A stretch of 64,000 bases of DNA. Origin: Kiloniellaceae bacterium (GTDB lineage Bacteria; Pseudomonadota; Alphaproteobacteria; Kiloniellales; J153). Below are positions 56,020 through 64,000 of the stretch, in pieces (position 1 is the stretch's first letter; every line of letters starts with the position of its first letter). The stretch covers positions 1-64,000 of the forward strand of contig JAJFGO010000066.1 in the NCBI GenBank assembly GCA_021776095.1, read 5' to 3'. Below the pieces are notes generated by a model. The model ran no database searches. It worked only from the letters and a program-made list of their open reading frames with translations, and was not told the origin of the DNA. Both the position numbers and the translations under genes were made by a program.

Positions 56020-56679
56020 TCAATAGTTGCCCTGGCCGGGCAGGGATGCGAGGGGCGGGACTTTGACCGACGGGGCGCCCGTCAACGAAACGGCCGGAGG
56101 CGCGGCGGCCAGTGATGGACCGGGCTTGGCTGCAGCCGGTGCCGGCGGCGTCAGGGCCGCCGTTTGATCGGTCCCGGGGGCCGTTATGGTGGGCGTGGTG
56201 GAGGTAGCTGTCGAAGCGGCCTTGGGATCGCTTGGGCTTGCCGTTGGGCCGCTAGGCGGGCCGGAGGGGGCTGGAATTCCGGCCATGGGCAAACCGCCGC
56301 CTTGGCGCAGGGCGACCGCGGCGGGGGCGTCGCGCACTGGCAGGTATCCGTTGGCGAATTCGATCCGGGTGTGGCCACTGGCCAGGAAATCGGGCCGCTC
56401 GTAGCAATCGATCGCGCCCAGGGTGCGATAGCAGTAGCGGTTGGCGGCCAAATCGGCCAAAACCTCGCGCGGCTCCGGCGGGGTGTCCTTGCAGTAGGGC
56501 TCGTTCCGCTCAGCGTGCAGCAAGCTACAATTCTTGCCGCGTTGATTGCTGAGGACGATGTCGGGGATGGTCTTATCGGCGTGCATCAAGGTGACCAAGT
56601 TGGCCCCGGCGGTGAGCGCCACGACCTCGCAGCCGGACAGGCCGATCAGGCAAGCCAGAAGGAATACGCCGCGTGCCAT
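56020..56679 (-). CDS. Lipoprotein with proline/alanine-rich C-terminus
   Basis: 219 residues. The N-terminus MARGVFLLACLIGLSGCEVV is a lipoprotein signal with lipobox LSGC, so Cys17 is likely acylated. A compact domain follows to about residue 115, with four or five Cys (CSLLHAERNEPYCKDTPPEP, NRYCYRTLGAIDCYE). The remainder is Pro/Ala/Ser-rich and probably disordered, spanning the periplasm. Function is unknown. The 245-base gap on its upstream side, to the thioredoxin-like gene, shows a direct CGGGTAAA repeat but no gene. Confidence 0.75.
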   Translation of the reverse strand: MARGVFLLACLIGLSGCEVVALTAGANLVTLMHADKTIPDIVLSNQRGKNCSLLHAERNEPYCKDTPPEPREVLADLAANRYCYRTLGAIDCYERPDFLASGHTRIEFANGYLPVRDAPAAVALRQGGGLPMAGIPAPSGPPSGPTASPSDPKAASTATSTTPTITAPGTDQTAALTPPAPAAAKPGPSLAAAPPAVSLTGAPSVKVPPLASLPGQGNY

Positions 56680-56924
56680 ACCTTGACTCCCGCTGCAATG
56701 GCGCCTCGCTCGACCTCTGACTTGGAATACAAGCCCTTGGATTCGAACGATTTTGCCGATTGGCCCGCCCTGGGCCGCGCAACGCCCCGATCCCTGGGGG
56801 GATCGCGGGCATTTGCGCTAAATCATCGTCAATCCGGGTAAAAATCGGGTAAACAGAGACTCAGGCCACGGGCCGCCGAAGCGGCTGGAGGCGGGCGGTT
56901 TTGGCGAAGGCAGGAGGATAATCG

Positions 56925-57476
56925 ATGGCAGCGCAGACGACGGTGTGCGATTTCGGCTGGAAGGCCGTGGATTTCGAGCTCGAGGGCATCGACGGCCAGA
57001 ACTATACCCTGGACCGGGTCCGGGGCCCCAAAGGCACCTTGATCATGTTCATCTGCAATCACTGCCCCTATGTGAAATCGGTAATCGGGCGGATCGTACG
57101 CGACGTGGCCGATCTGCGGCTAAAGGGAATCGGCGCGATCGCCATCATGCCCAACGATACCCAGGCCTACCCCGAGGATTCCTTCGAGAACATGGCCGCT
57201 TTCGCAGCCGAGCACGGGATCGATTTTCCTTATGCGATCGACCGCACCCAAGCAGTCGCGCGCGCCTACGACGCCATCTGCACGCCCGATTTCTTCGGCT
57301 TCGACAAAGATCTTGGCCTGCAATACCGGGGCCGGCTGGACGAATCCAAGACCACCCTGGTGGAAAACGCCCGCCGTGAGCTCTACGAGGCCATGACCCA
57401 GATAGCCGAGACCGGCGAGGGCCCGCGCGACCAGATCCCCGCCATGGGCTGCTCGATCAAGTGGCGCGCCGCCTAG
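56925..57476 (+). CDS. Thioredoxin-fold peroxiredoxin/TlpA-like protein
   Basis: 183 residues. The redox motif CNHC is in TLIMFICNHCPYVKSVIGRI, near residue 44. Later segments, GAIAIMPNDTQAYPEDSFEN and ATRAYDAICTPDFFGFD-like ARAYDAICTPDFFGFDKDLG, are typical of thioredoxin-fold proteins with an AhpC/TSA-like layout. There is no signal peptide, so it is probably cytoplasmic. AGGAGG precedes the ATG. Reductase or peroxidase activity is not assigned. Confidence 0.85.
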   Translation: MAAQTTVCDFGWKAVDFELEGIDGQNYTLDRVRGPKGTLIMFICNHCPYVKSVIGRIVRDVADLRLKGIGAIAIMPNDTQAYPEDSFENMAAFAAEHGIDFPYAIDRTQAVARAYDAICTPDFFGFDKDLGLQYRGRLDESKTTLVENARRELYEAMTQIAETGEGPRDQIPAMGCSIKWRAA

Positions 57477-57642
57477 ATGCCTTGAGGGGGCCTCAGAGCC
57501 TGCCAAAACCCGATAGCGGTTGATCGGTGGGCCGCTTCCCGGTAATCAACGGGATTGACCGGACCGCGGCGGCGGCCGGATTCATGCGCCTCTTTGGCGC
57601 GCCGCTTCCAGGACCCGCAACCGGACGTTAAGGATCTCATCC

Positions 57643-58287
57643 GTGGCCGATATTTTCAGGGAAGTCGACGAGGACCTCCGGCGCGACAACTTCGAAAAGC
57701 TCTGGAAGAAATACGGCAAGTTCGCCATCGCGCTGGCGGTGATTGTCGTCATCGCGGTCGGCGGTGCTCAGGCCTGGAAGGCCTATGACAAACAGCGCCG
57801 GGGGGCGCAGTCGGACAGCTTCTCGGCGGCCTTGGCCACCGGGCGCGGCGGCGATGCGGCCGGCGGGGCCGCGGCCTTGCTCGATCTGGCCGATCCGGGC
57901 GCTGGCGGTTACCCCGGTCTTGCCGCACTGGAGCGGGCGCGCCTCTTGGCCGAGGCCGGCGATACGGACGGCGCAATCGTCCTGTGGGACCAAATCTCGG
58001 CGGATAGCGGTTTGGGGACTGGGTTCCGCGACGTGGCAACCCTCCTGTCAGTGCTGCACCAGGCCGATACCGGAGACCCAGCGATGTTGCGCCAACGGCT
58101 CGAGGCCCTGGCCGGCGACGGTCTGGCCTTCCGGGGCTCCGCCCGGGAGCTGATGGCGGTGCTGGCCCTGCGCGCCGGCGACAAGGCTGAGGCAACCGAG
58201 CTCTATACCCAGATAGCCGACGACCGCGACCTGCCGGCCGGCCTGCGGGCCCGGGCCGCCCAAATGCTCGCGGCCTTGAAGGGTTAG
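57643..58287 (+). CDS. Membrane-anchored TPR protein (YfgM-like)
   Basis: 214 residues from a GTG with AAGGA eight bases ahead. A short cytoplasmic start (IFREVDEDLRRDNFEKLWKK) is followed by one membrane helix at about 26-45 and a periplasmic helical region with TPR-like repeats. The same order, YfgM-like protein then bamB then der, occurs in E. coli (yfgM-bamB-der) and here. YfgM is a periplasmic chaperone partner of the SecYEG translocon. It ends nine bases before the bamB start. Confidence 0.85.
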   Translation: MADIFREVDEDLRRDNFEKLWKKYGKFAIALAVIVVIAVGGAQAWKAYDKQRRGAQSDSFSAALATGRGGDAAGGAAALLDLADPGAGGYPGLAALERARLLAEAGDTDGAIVLWDQISADSGLGTGFRDVATLLSVLHQADTGDPAMLRQRLEALAGDGLAFRGSARELMAVLALRAGDKAEATELYTQIADDRDLPAGLRARAAQMLAALKG

Positions 58288-58295
58288 GAACGAAC

Positions 58296-59630
58296 ATGGG
58301 GGCCAACAACTTGCGCCTAGCGGGTCTGGTGGCCACCTTGGCGATTCTGACCGGCTGCGAATCCATTGGCGACGTGTTCGGTTCGCCGAAGGAGGAAATT
58401 CTAGAGGGCGAGCGTATCGCCATCCTGTCCTCGGACCGGGGCCTGAGTGCGGACTCGGACCTCGTGGGGCTGCCGGTTCGCTTGTCCGAGCCCTATGTCA
58501 ACGACAAGTGGACCCAGTACGGCGGCAGCCCGGAGCATGCCATGTATCATCTGGCTCTGGCCTCGGCGCCGAGCCGGGCCTGGACCAAAAGCCTGGGGAA
58601 GGGCGCTTCCAGCGACCGGCGTATCTTGGCACAGCCTTTGGTGGTCGATGACCGGGTCTATGGCATGGATGCCCTCTCGACCGTCACCGCCTACGGTGTT
58701 GAGCGGGGTCGGACCCTGTGGCGCCAGGATCTTGAGCCGGAGGACGAGGACGACGGCTACTTTGGCGGCGGTCTGGCGTTCGACAATGGCCGCCTCTTCG
58801 TCTCGACCGGATTCGCCGAGGTAATCGCCTTGAATGCGGCCGACGGCCAGGTGATTTGGCGCCGGCGCGTGCCCGCGCCCATGCGAGCCGCACCGACCGC
58901 GGCCGGGGGCCGGGTCTTCGTTGTGACCATCGCCAATCAGACCATCGCCCTGAGCGCCGAAGACGGCGGGCAACTCTGGACTCATAGCGGAATCGAAGAG
59001 GCGACCGGCCTGCTGGGCGCGGCCAGCCCGGCGGTTTCCGGCTCGACCGTCATCGCCCCCTATACGTCCGGCGAGATCTTTGGCTTGTTGGCCGAAAACG
59101 GCCGGCCGTTGTGGAGCGAAAGCTTGGCGGCCGTAACCCGGACCGATCCCCTGGCCGATATCGCTCAGATTCGCGGGGCCCCGGTGATCGACCGCAATCT
59201 GGTCTTGGCGGTCAGCCATTCGGGCCGCATGATCGCCATCGACCTACGCCGGGGCCTGCGGGCCTGGGAGCGCGATATCGGCGGCGTCGAGATGCCCTGG
59301 GTCGGCGGCGACTTCATCTTCGTGCTGACCAACGATGCGCAGTTAGTATGCCTGACCCGCCGGGAGGGCCGCATTCGCTGGGTCTATCCCTTGCCGCGGT
59401 TCGAGGATCCTGAAGATCAGGACGATCCGATCCAGTGGACCGGCCCGGTTTTGGCCGGTGACCGCCTGATCGTGGCGGGGTCGCACGGCAAGGCGGTGTC
59501 GGTCTCGCCCTACACGGGCGAGAGGACTGGCGCCATCGATCTGCCGGGCGGGGTCAGCATCGCGCCGGTCGTCGCCGGGAATACCCTGTACTTCGTGACC
59601 GACGGCGGCAACTTGGTGGCCATGCGCTGA
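58296..59630 (+). CDS. bamB: Outer membrane protein assembly factor BamB
   Basis: A 444-residue lipoprotein beta-propeller of the BAM complex. The lipobox is LTGC with Cys21 in LVATLAILTGCESIG. Repeated PQQ-like propeller blades follow, for example YGVERGRTLWRQDLE, LNAADGQVIWRRRVP, LLAENGRPLWSESL and LVCLTRREGRIRWVYPLPR. It scaffolds BamA for beta-barrel insertion. The yfgM-bamB-der order supports the call. Confidence 0.94.
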   Translation: MGANNLRLAGLVATLAILTGCESIGDVFGSPKEEILEGERIAILSSDRGLSADSDLVGLPVRLSEPYVNDKWTQYGGSPEHAMYHLALASAPSRAWTKSLGKGASSDRRILAQPLVVDDRVYGMDALSTVTAYGVERGRTLWRQDLEPEDEDDGYFGGGLAFDNGRLFVSTGFAEVIALNAADGQVIWRRRVPAPMRAAPTAAGGRVFVVTIANQTIALSAEDGGQLWTHSGIEEATGLLGAASPAVSGSTVIAPYTSGEIFGLLAENGRPLWSESLAAVTRTDPLADIAQIRGAPVIDRNLVLAVSHSGRMIAIDLRRGLRAWERDIGGVEMPWVGGDFIFVLTNDAQLVCLTRREGRIRWVYPLPRFEDPEDQDDPIQWTGPVLAGDRLIVAGSHGKAVSVSPYTGERTGAIDLPGGVSIAPVVAGNTLYFVTDGGNLVAMR

Positions 59631-59698
59631 GCCTGGCTGCTTCTAGGCTGCATCTGGGCCGCCTTAGGGCTGCCTCGCGTGCCGCGTGAAAGACACAT

Positions 59699-61078
59699 AT
59701 GACCTTCACCCTTGCCATCCTGGGCCGGCCCAATGTGGGCAAGTCCACCTTGTTCAACCGCTTGGTCGGCAAGCGCCTGGCCCTGGTCGCGCCCGAGCCG
59801 GGGGTGACCCGCGACCGGCGCGAGGGCCAAGCCCGGCTGTACGACCTGGAATTCACCGCGATCGATACCGCCGGCCTGGAAGAGGCCGCGGAAGATGCCC
59901 TGGAACGGCGCATGCGCGCGCAAAGCGAACGCGCCCTGGCCGAGGCCGATATCGCCCTGCTGGTAATCGACGCCCGGGCCGGGCTGACGCCGATGGACCG
60001 GCATTTCGCCAATCTGCTGCGCCGGGCCGCCACCCCGGTCATCTTGGTCGCCAACAAGTGCGAAGGCGCGGCGGCCGAGGCGGGTGTGGGGGAGGCTTTC
60101 GCCCTCGGCCTGGGTGAGCCGGTGGCGCTGTCGGCCGAACATGGCCTAGGCCTGGCCGATCTGCACGAGGTCCTCAAGGACCGCCTCCAAGAGCGTGACG
60201 CCGAGGCGGGCGACGCCCTGCGCGAGGACGAGACCGGGGAGGCCGATACCGGCACCCTGCAACTCGCCATCGTCGGCCGCCCGAACGTCGGCAAGTCGAC
60301 CTTGGTCAACCGCCTGCTCGGCGACGAGCGCGTGCTGACCGGACCGGAGGCCGGCATCACGCGCGATTCCATCGCCATCGAGTGGTCCTACAAGGACCGG
60401 CCGATCCGCCTGATCGACACGGCGGGTCTGCGCAAGCGGGCGAAGATCGGCGATCCCTTGGAAAAGCTTTCGACCTACGACACCATACGCGCGGTCAAAT
60501 ATGCCCACGTGGTGGTCCTCATGGTCGACGCAGCTGCGCCCATGGAAAAGCAGGACCTGACCATCGCCGCCCATGTGATCGAGGAGGGCCGCGCCCTGAT
60601 CATTGCGGTCAACAAGTGGGATGCCTGCGCCGACCGGGAGGGGGCGTTGCGCATTTTGCGGGACCGGCTGCAACGATCGCTACCGCGGGTGCGCGGCATT
60701 CCGGTGATCACCCTCTCGGCGTTGCGCGGCGACAACACCAATCGCCTGCTCGACGCGGTGCTCGGCGCCTATGAGATTTGGAACCGACGGGTGTCGACGC
60801 CAAGGCTCAACCGCTGGCTGGCCACCATGACCCAGGCCCATCCGCCGCCCGCGCCCGGCGGGCGGCGCATCAAGCTGCGCTACATGACCCAAGCCCGCAC
60901 CCGGCCGCCGACCTTTGCCGTGTTCTGCTCCCGGCCCAAGGACTTGCCGGACACTTACCTGCGGTACCTGGAGAACGGTCTGCGCGAGGATTTCGACCTG
61001 CCCGGCACGCCGATCCGGGTCAACCTGCGCAAGGGCGAGAACCCGTATGCCCCCAAGGACAAGGCGAGGCGCGGCTAG
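59699..61078 (+). CDS. der: Ribosome-associated GTPase Der (EngA)
   Basis: A 459-residue GTPase with two G domains in tandem and a C-terminal KH-like domain. Both P loops read GRPNVGKST, at residues 9-17 and about 193-201. The first has VTRDRREGQ and DTAGLEE switches, the second [10 protein letters not shown] and [16 protein letters not shown] is the second NKxD. The KH-like part begins near 370 and ends in [17 protein letters not shown]. It acts in 50S subunit assembly. Confidence 0.96.
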   Translation: MTFTLAILGRPNVGKSTLFNRLVGKRLALVAPEPGVTRDRREGQARLYDLEFTAIDTAGLEEAAEDALERRMRAQSERALAEADIALLVIDARAGLTPMDRHFANLLRRAATPVILVANKCEGAAAEAGVGEAFALGLGEPVALSAEHGLGLADLHEVLKDRLQERDAEAGDALREDETGEADTGTLQLAIVGRPNVGKSTLVNRLLGDERVLTGPEAGITRDSIAIEWSYKDRPIRLIDTAGLRKRAKIGDPLEKLSTYDTIRAVKYAHVVVLMVDAAAPMEKQDLTIAAHVIEEGRALIIAVNKWDACADREGALRILRDRLQRSLPRVRGIPVITLSALRGDNTNRLLDAVLGAYEIWNRRVSTPRLNRWLATMTQAHPPPAPGGRRIKLRYMTQARTRPPTFAVFCSRPKDLPDTYLRYLENGLREDFDLPGTPIRVNLRKGENPYAPKDKARRG

Positions 61079-61359
61079 GCGTTTGTAGCCGATCAGGCGC
61101 TCATTTGCCCTCTCCCAGTGGGCAAGGAGGAGCCCCCCATAACAGGCGGTGAAGGAGCTTTGTTTCTCAGAGCACGGAGCCACGCGGACTTGGCGTTGGC
61201 TCGCTATCGTCCTAGGACTCAGGTTTTCTCTACGTCGATCCTATCCTGAATTGGCAGCGCCAATACGACCCAATTGTGTTCGTTTCAGGTGTCTACCTGA
61301 GGTAGGTTCCACCTAGGTGGCTTAGCCGGCGTTATTGTGGAGGTGGTCCCATCAGCGTT
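61079..61359. other. Intergenic region after der with paired palindromes
   Basis: About 280 bases with no supported gene. Two palindromes, CTACCTGAGGTAG (61293-61305) and CCACCTAGGTGG (61309-61320), lie back to back, sharing an AGGT/ACCT core, just before the decayed phosphotransferase. They resemble a tandem operator, but no regulator is adjacent. A short CCCTCTCCC stretch near 61108 recalls the repeat at 3613. Confidence 0.4.
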
Positions 61360-62304
61360 GTGCCGAATAAGCCCGACGAGATAAGTGCTGCCGCTAAGGC
61401 AGAAGAAGTCTTGGCCGCTCCGGTTCACGTGGCCCGATTTCCGACCGGCTTGAAACACTTTGTCTTCTAGGCGATCTCGAGCCGGGGCGAAGCGGTTGTG
61501 GTGCGTGCCTCGCGCCGGGAGGACGTGGGCGTGGCGCGGGACTCTCTTTACTGGCTGGACCTGCTGCGCCCGCTCGGCATTCCCCTGCCCAAGCGTCTAC
61601 ACGCCGACATGACGATGGCGCGTCACTCATTCCTTTTCACGATCCTGGAGCGTTTGCCAGGCTGCGACCTCGGTTACGCGGTCAACCGCCTCTCGCACGA
61701 CGATCTGCGCGATCTCGCGCGGCGCCTTGCCGGCCTGCAGGCGACCGCGACAGAGCTTCCGTCGGGACGCGGCTACGGATTCTCGCCGCGCATGGAAGGT
61801 CCGTTTCCCCACCTCAGCTGGAAGGATTTCATCGCCACGTCTCTGTCGCGTTATCGGAGACGCATCCAAGTTCCAGGCATTGTGAGCGAATACCATAATG
61901 ACCGGGTCGACGCGGCCGCCGACCGCCTCGTGGCTTACTTCGCGGGGGTGCGGCCCACGCCGTTCTTGCACGACATCACGACGAAGAACGTCATCATTGA
62001 CGGCACGCGCTTGAGTGGCATCGTGGACGTGGACGATTTGTGTTTCGGCGACCCACTATTCCTCGTCGGCCTTATTCGCATGGCGCTATTGGCGAATGGC
62101 CATAACGCGGTCTATGCCGACACATGGGTCGAGGTGCTGCGCCTCGACAAGGAACAGAGCGCGGCACTCGACTTCTATACCGCACTGTTTTGCCTCAATT
62201 TTATGGGCGAACTCGGTTATCAGTTCAATCGGGCGGAGGAGGCGCCTGTCGAGAAGCCTTACGTCGAGCGATTGCGGAGCCTACTTGATCGCTATCTAAC
62301 ATAG
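61360..62304 (+). pseudogene. Aminoglycoside-phosphotransferase-family gene with in-frame stop
   Basis: The part from 61471 to 62304 is clear family sequence, including the catalytic loop FLHDITTKNVIIDGTRLSGI and the metal site VDVDDLCFGDP. Upstream in the same frame, VARFPTGLKHFVF continues the N-terminal lobe, then TAG at 61468-61470, then AISSRGEAVVVRASRRED. Family members have a Glu or similar at that place, so GAG to TAG is the simplest change. A GTG at 61360 is the first usable start, and the downstream GTG at 61498 would lack the nucleotide-binding lobe. Confidence 0.75.
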
Positions 62305-62329
62305 CAAATGCCGCGCCTGCGCCGCCGCG

Positions 62330-63643
62330 TTAGTGCTTCCGCCCGTACATGAAGCGGTCTTTCAGGCCGTACCAGCGAATGACGTAGGGAACGAACCAGG
62401 GTTTGCCGTTGTAAAAAGGACGGCTCGGGAACGGATCTCGCGCAAAAAAGGACTGCGCCTCCGCCTCATTGCCCAGGACCATGTGCGCGGCCTTGCGGCC
62501 CAGCCACGGCGCCCAAACGACGCCGGACCCGCAGAACCCGGTCGCGTAGTGAATGCCGTCGTGAACGGTGAGATGCGGCATGAAATCGAAGGTGTAGCCC
62601 GTATAACCCCACCAGGAATGGGTCAGGCGGACGCCCTCCAGCTCGGGAAAAATCTCCACGAGGTTACGATACAGGTGCATGCATTTTTGCATGTCGTCGT
62701 CAGTATCGGCGCCGCGCCGCCCGCCGAAAACGATCCGCGTGCCGTCGGGCGACGGCCGGTAGTAATTGTAGAGGTTGCGGGTGTCGCCGACCATGTGGCG
62801 CTTTGGCATGAGCCGGTCCATCAGCGCGGGATCGAGCGTGTCGGTGGCGATGATCTGACTGGGGATGGGAATGATGCGGCGTCTGAGCCAGTCGGTCACC
62901 TGATCGGTGTAGCCGTTGGTGGCGACAATGCAGGCACCCGCCTTGAGGGATCCGCGCGCGGTGCCGAGGCTGAACCGGCCCGTATCCCGGGTGATACCAG
63001 TAACGGCGGTTTCGTCGATGACCGTAACGCCGGCCTCGAGCGCGCGTTCGTAAATACCTTGGTGGAGTTCCGCCGGTTGGACGCCGCCGATATCGGGGCG
63101 AACCCGTCCGCCCTGGTAAAAATCGGTCCCCAATTCCGCGCGTTGCTGGTCTTTCGCCACCATGTAAGCGCCAAAATCGAGGTGCTTGTTTAAGAGATCC
63201 GTTTCGCGGCCCATGGAATCGTAGTCGCGCGGGTGGTTGGCGCCGTCGAAGCGCCCAACCATCTTGAAACCGCAATCGATGTTCTCTTCTTCGATCAGCT
63301 TGCTTAGGGTGATTCTGGCGGTGCGCCCTTCGGCGAAGATGGACTTGGCCATCTCAAGTCCGAACTTCTCGATCATGGCGGGGAAGCTGATCTTGATATT
63401 GCCGCTGCAAATACCGCCGTTACGGCTGCTCGCGCCTTCGCCCGCGCGCATGGCGTCGAAGACCACGACCTTGCGCCCGGCCCGCGCAAGGGTGAGCGCC
63501 GCCGTCATTCCGGCGAACCCGGCCCCGACGATGCCAACATCGGCGGACCCGGGAATATCGGCCGGTCCGTGCGCTTGGCGCGGCGCGGTCTCCCACCAAT
63601 AGGGCGTGAGTTTCAGGTTTTCCGTTTGCGGCGGTTTGGTCAC
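62330..63643 (-). CDS. FAD-dependent amine oxidoreductase (PuuB/DadA-like)
   Basis: A 437-residue flavoprotein of the DAO family. The FAD fold is DVGIVGAGFAGMTAALTLAR near residue 36, followed by the ASSRNGGICSG motif typical of gamma-glutamylputrescine oxidase-like members, and IVATNGYTDQVTDWLRRRII. The SWWGYTGYTFDFMPHL end and FCGSGVVWAPWLGRKAA are family-typical. The likely substrate is an amine or amino acid; it cannot be fixed from sequence. The start is a GTG at 63643, with GAGGA seven bases ahead inside the end of an upstream gene remnant. Confidence 0.88.
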   Translation of the reverse strand: MTKPPQTENLKLTPYWWETAPRQAHGPADIPGSADVGIVGAGFAGMTAALTLARAGRKVVVFDAMRAGEGASSRNGGICSGNIKISFPAMIEKFGLEMAKSIFAEGRTARITLSKLIEEENIDCGFKMVGRFDGANHPRDYDSMGRETDLLNKHLDFGAYMVAKDQQRAELGTDFYQGGRVRPDIGGVQPAELHQGIYERALEAGVTVIDETAVTGITRDTGRFSLGTARGSLKAGACIVATNGYTDQVTDWLRRRIIPIPSQIIATDTLDPALMDRLMPKRHMVGDTRNLYNYYRPSPDGTRIVFGGRRGADTDDDMQKCMHLYRNLVEIFPELEGVRLTHSWWGYTGYTFDFMPHLTVHDGIHYATGFCGSGVVWAPWLGRKAAHMVLGNEAEAQSFFARDPFPSRPFYNGKPWFVPYVIRWYGLKDRFMYGRKH

Positions 63644-63646
63644 GGT

Positions 63647-63757
63647 TTAATCCTCGGCCAAGTTTGCTGAAACGGCCTTTTCGTTCCAGCTCATGCCAAC
63701 GCCCGGCACATTTGGAATATGCAATTCTCGGTCCTCGATCTCATAGGGATGTCTCAG
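63647..63757 (-). pseudogene. 3' remnant of a mandelate racemase/enolase-superfamily gene
   Basis: About 36 codons ending in TAA, reading LRHPYEIEDRELHIPNVPGV and then GMSWNEKAVSANLAED. This is the C-terminal signature of mandelate racemase/muconate lactonizing enzyme proteins, which end in a beta strand followed by PxGPGLGVxWxE. The rest of the gene is absent: the frame upstream of 63757 has no family sequence. Its last codons supply the GAGGA ribosome-binding site of the FAD oxidase gene, three bases after its stop, which indicates a former operon. Confidence 0.55.
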
Positions 63758-63976
63758 TACGTGCAAGAGTGAGGTGCTCGACGTCCATCTCGTGCCTCTA
63801 CAATTGAAACGTCCGGGCCATGCTAGCGCAGCCGGACGCGATCTACCATGCGGCATGTCTCGCGCCGAGGCCGCCTACGGTCTTAAGACTCTGGGATTTT
63901 CCCCGTTGGTGCTATTCTGAATTCGACCGCGCGGCACAAAGAGGTTGCCGGGCCCTGTGGGGGAGGCTTGGAGCAC

Positions 63977-64000
63977 ATGAACCTTGAACGCGTCATCTTC
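63977..64000 (+). CDS. Start of a gene cut by the window end
   Basis: ATG at 63977 (MNLERVIF) is preceded by a purine-rich GGGAGGCTTGGAG leader. Only eight codons are visible, so no product can be named. It is divergent from the gene remnant at 63647. The intervening 220 bases show no recognisable gene. Confidence 0.4.

Noticed and set aside
61468-61470. TAG as pyrrolysine in the phosphotransferase gene
   Set aside because: Pyrrolysine is known in MttB-type methyltransferases of archaea and a few bacteria. No pyl genes are in the window, the MttB homologue has no TAG, and the family has no reason for Pyl here. A nonsense mutation is simpler.

Overview
The window is GC-rich chromosomal DNA with dense, mostly housekeeping gene content. 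It looks alphaproteobacterial, most like the Rhodospirillales/Kiloniellales side of the class, although no rRNA is present to place it. Class-typical markers are a separate purS-purQ-purL set next to purC, the F1-ATPase zeta inhibitor, the long alphaproteobacterial type of SerC beside SerA, a serC-serA ... hisZ-purA order, heterotetrameric sarcosine oxidase with a GbdR-like regulator, and a BolA/Grx4 pair. No rRNA, tRNA, CRISPR array, transposase or phage gene was seen.

Layout. Positions 1-10200 carry purine synthesis genes (purC, purS, purQ, purL, purB) with bolA, grxD, an NRDE protein, the ATPase zeta subunit and a dimethylargininase-like enzyme. The pur genes are split by an AT-rich island with one small gene. 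Positions 10390-15908 form a methionine-cycle unit: an ArsR-methyltransferase regulator behind a perfect 20-bp palindrome, then metF and metH. A GAF histidine kinase follows, and a second copy of the metH 3' end lies just beyond it, which marks an insertion. Positions 17643-21716 hold a cysteine hydrolase, an MttB-superfamily methyltransferase and a permease. Positions 21864-33936 hold serC-serA and hisZ-purA, separated by about 6.7 kb with an FG-GAP protein, an amidohydrolase, a TRAP transporter with a TetR regulator, and a PqiA-like protein. Positions 34509-39402 are the prkA / DUF444 / spoVR stress cluster.

Positions 39706-55408 concern methylated amines and one-carbon units. Sarcosine oxidase soxBDAG is divergent from a GbdR-like regulator. 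A long minus-strand run then encodes a corrinoid protein, a DUF1638 protein, a small 'virulence factor' family protein, a second methylenetetrahydrofolate reductase, a methyl-THF:corrinoid methyltransferase, a corrinoid reductive activator, a GNAT acetyltransferase, a candidate HD-domain diiron oxygenase and a dienelactone-hydrolase-like protein. Together with the distant MttB homologue this could carry methyl groups from a quaternary amine onto tetrahydrofolate, with sarcosine oxidase finishing demethylation to glycine. Positions 55619-61078 are envelope and ribosome-assembly genes (lipoprotein, thioredoxin-like, TPR protein, bamB, der). The right end is eroding: a phosphotransferase gene with an in-frame stop, an FAD amine oxidase, a 3' remnant of an enolase-superfamily gene, and the first codons of a further gene.

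The observations most worth following are the duplicated metH end around the kinase, the palindrome ahead of the ArsR-methyltransferase/metF/metH unit, the TetR-type palindrome overlapping a promoter ahead of the amidohydrolase/TRAP genes, the corrinoid operon with its two unassigned proteins, and the HD-domain oxygenase candidate at that operon's end.
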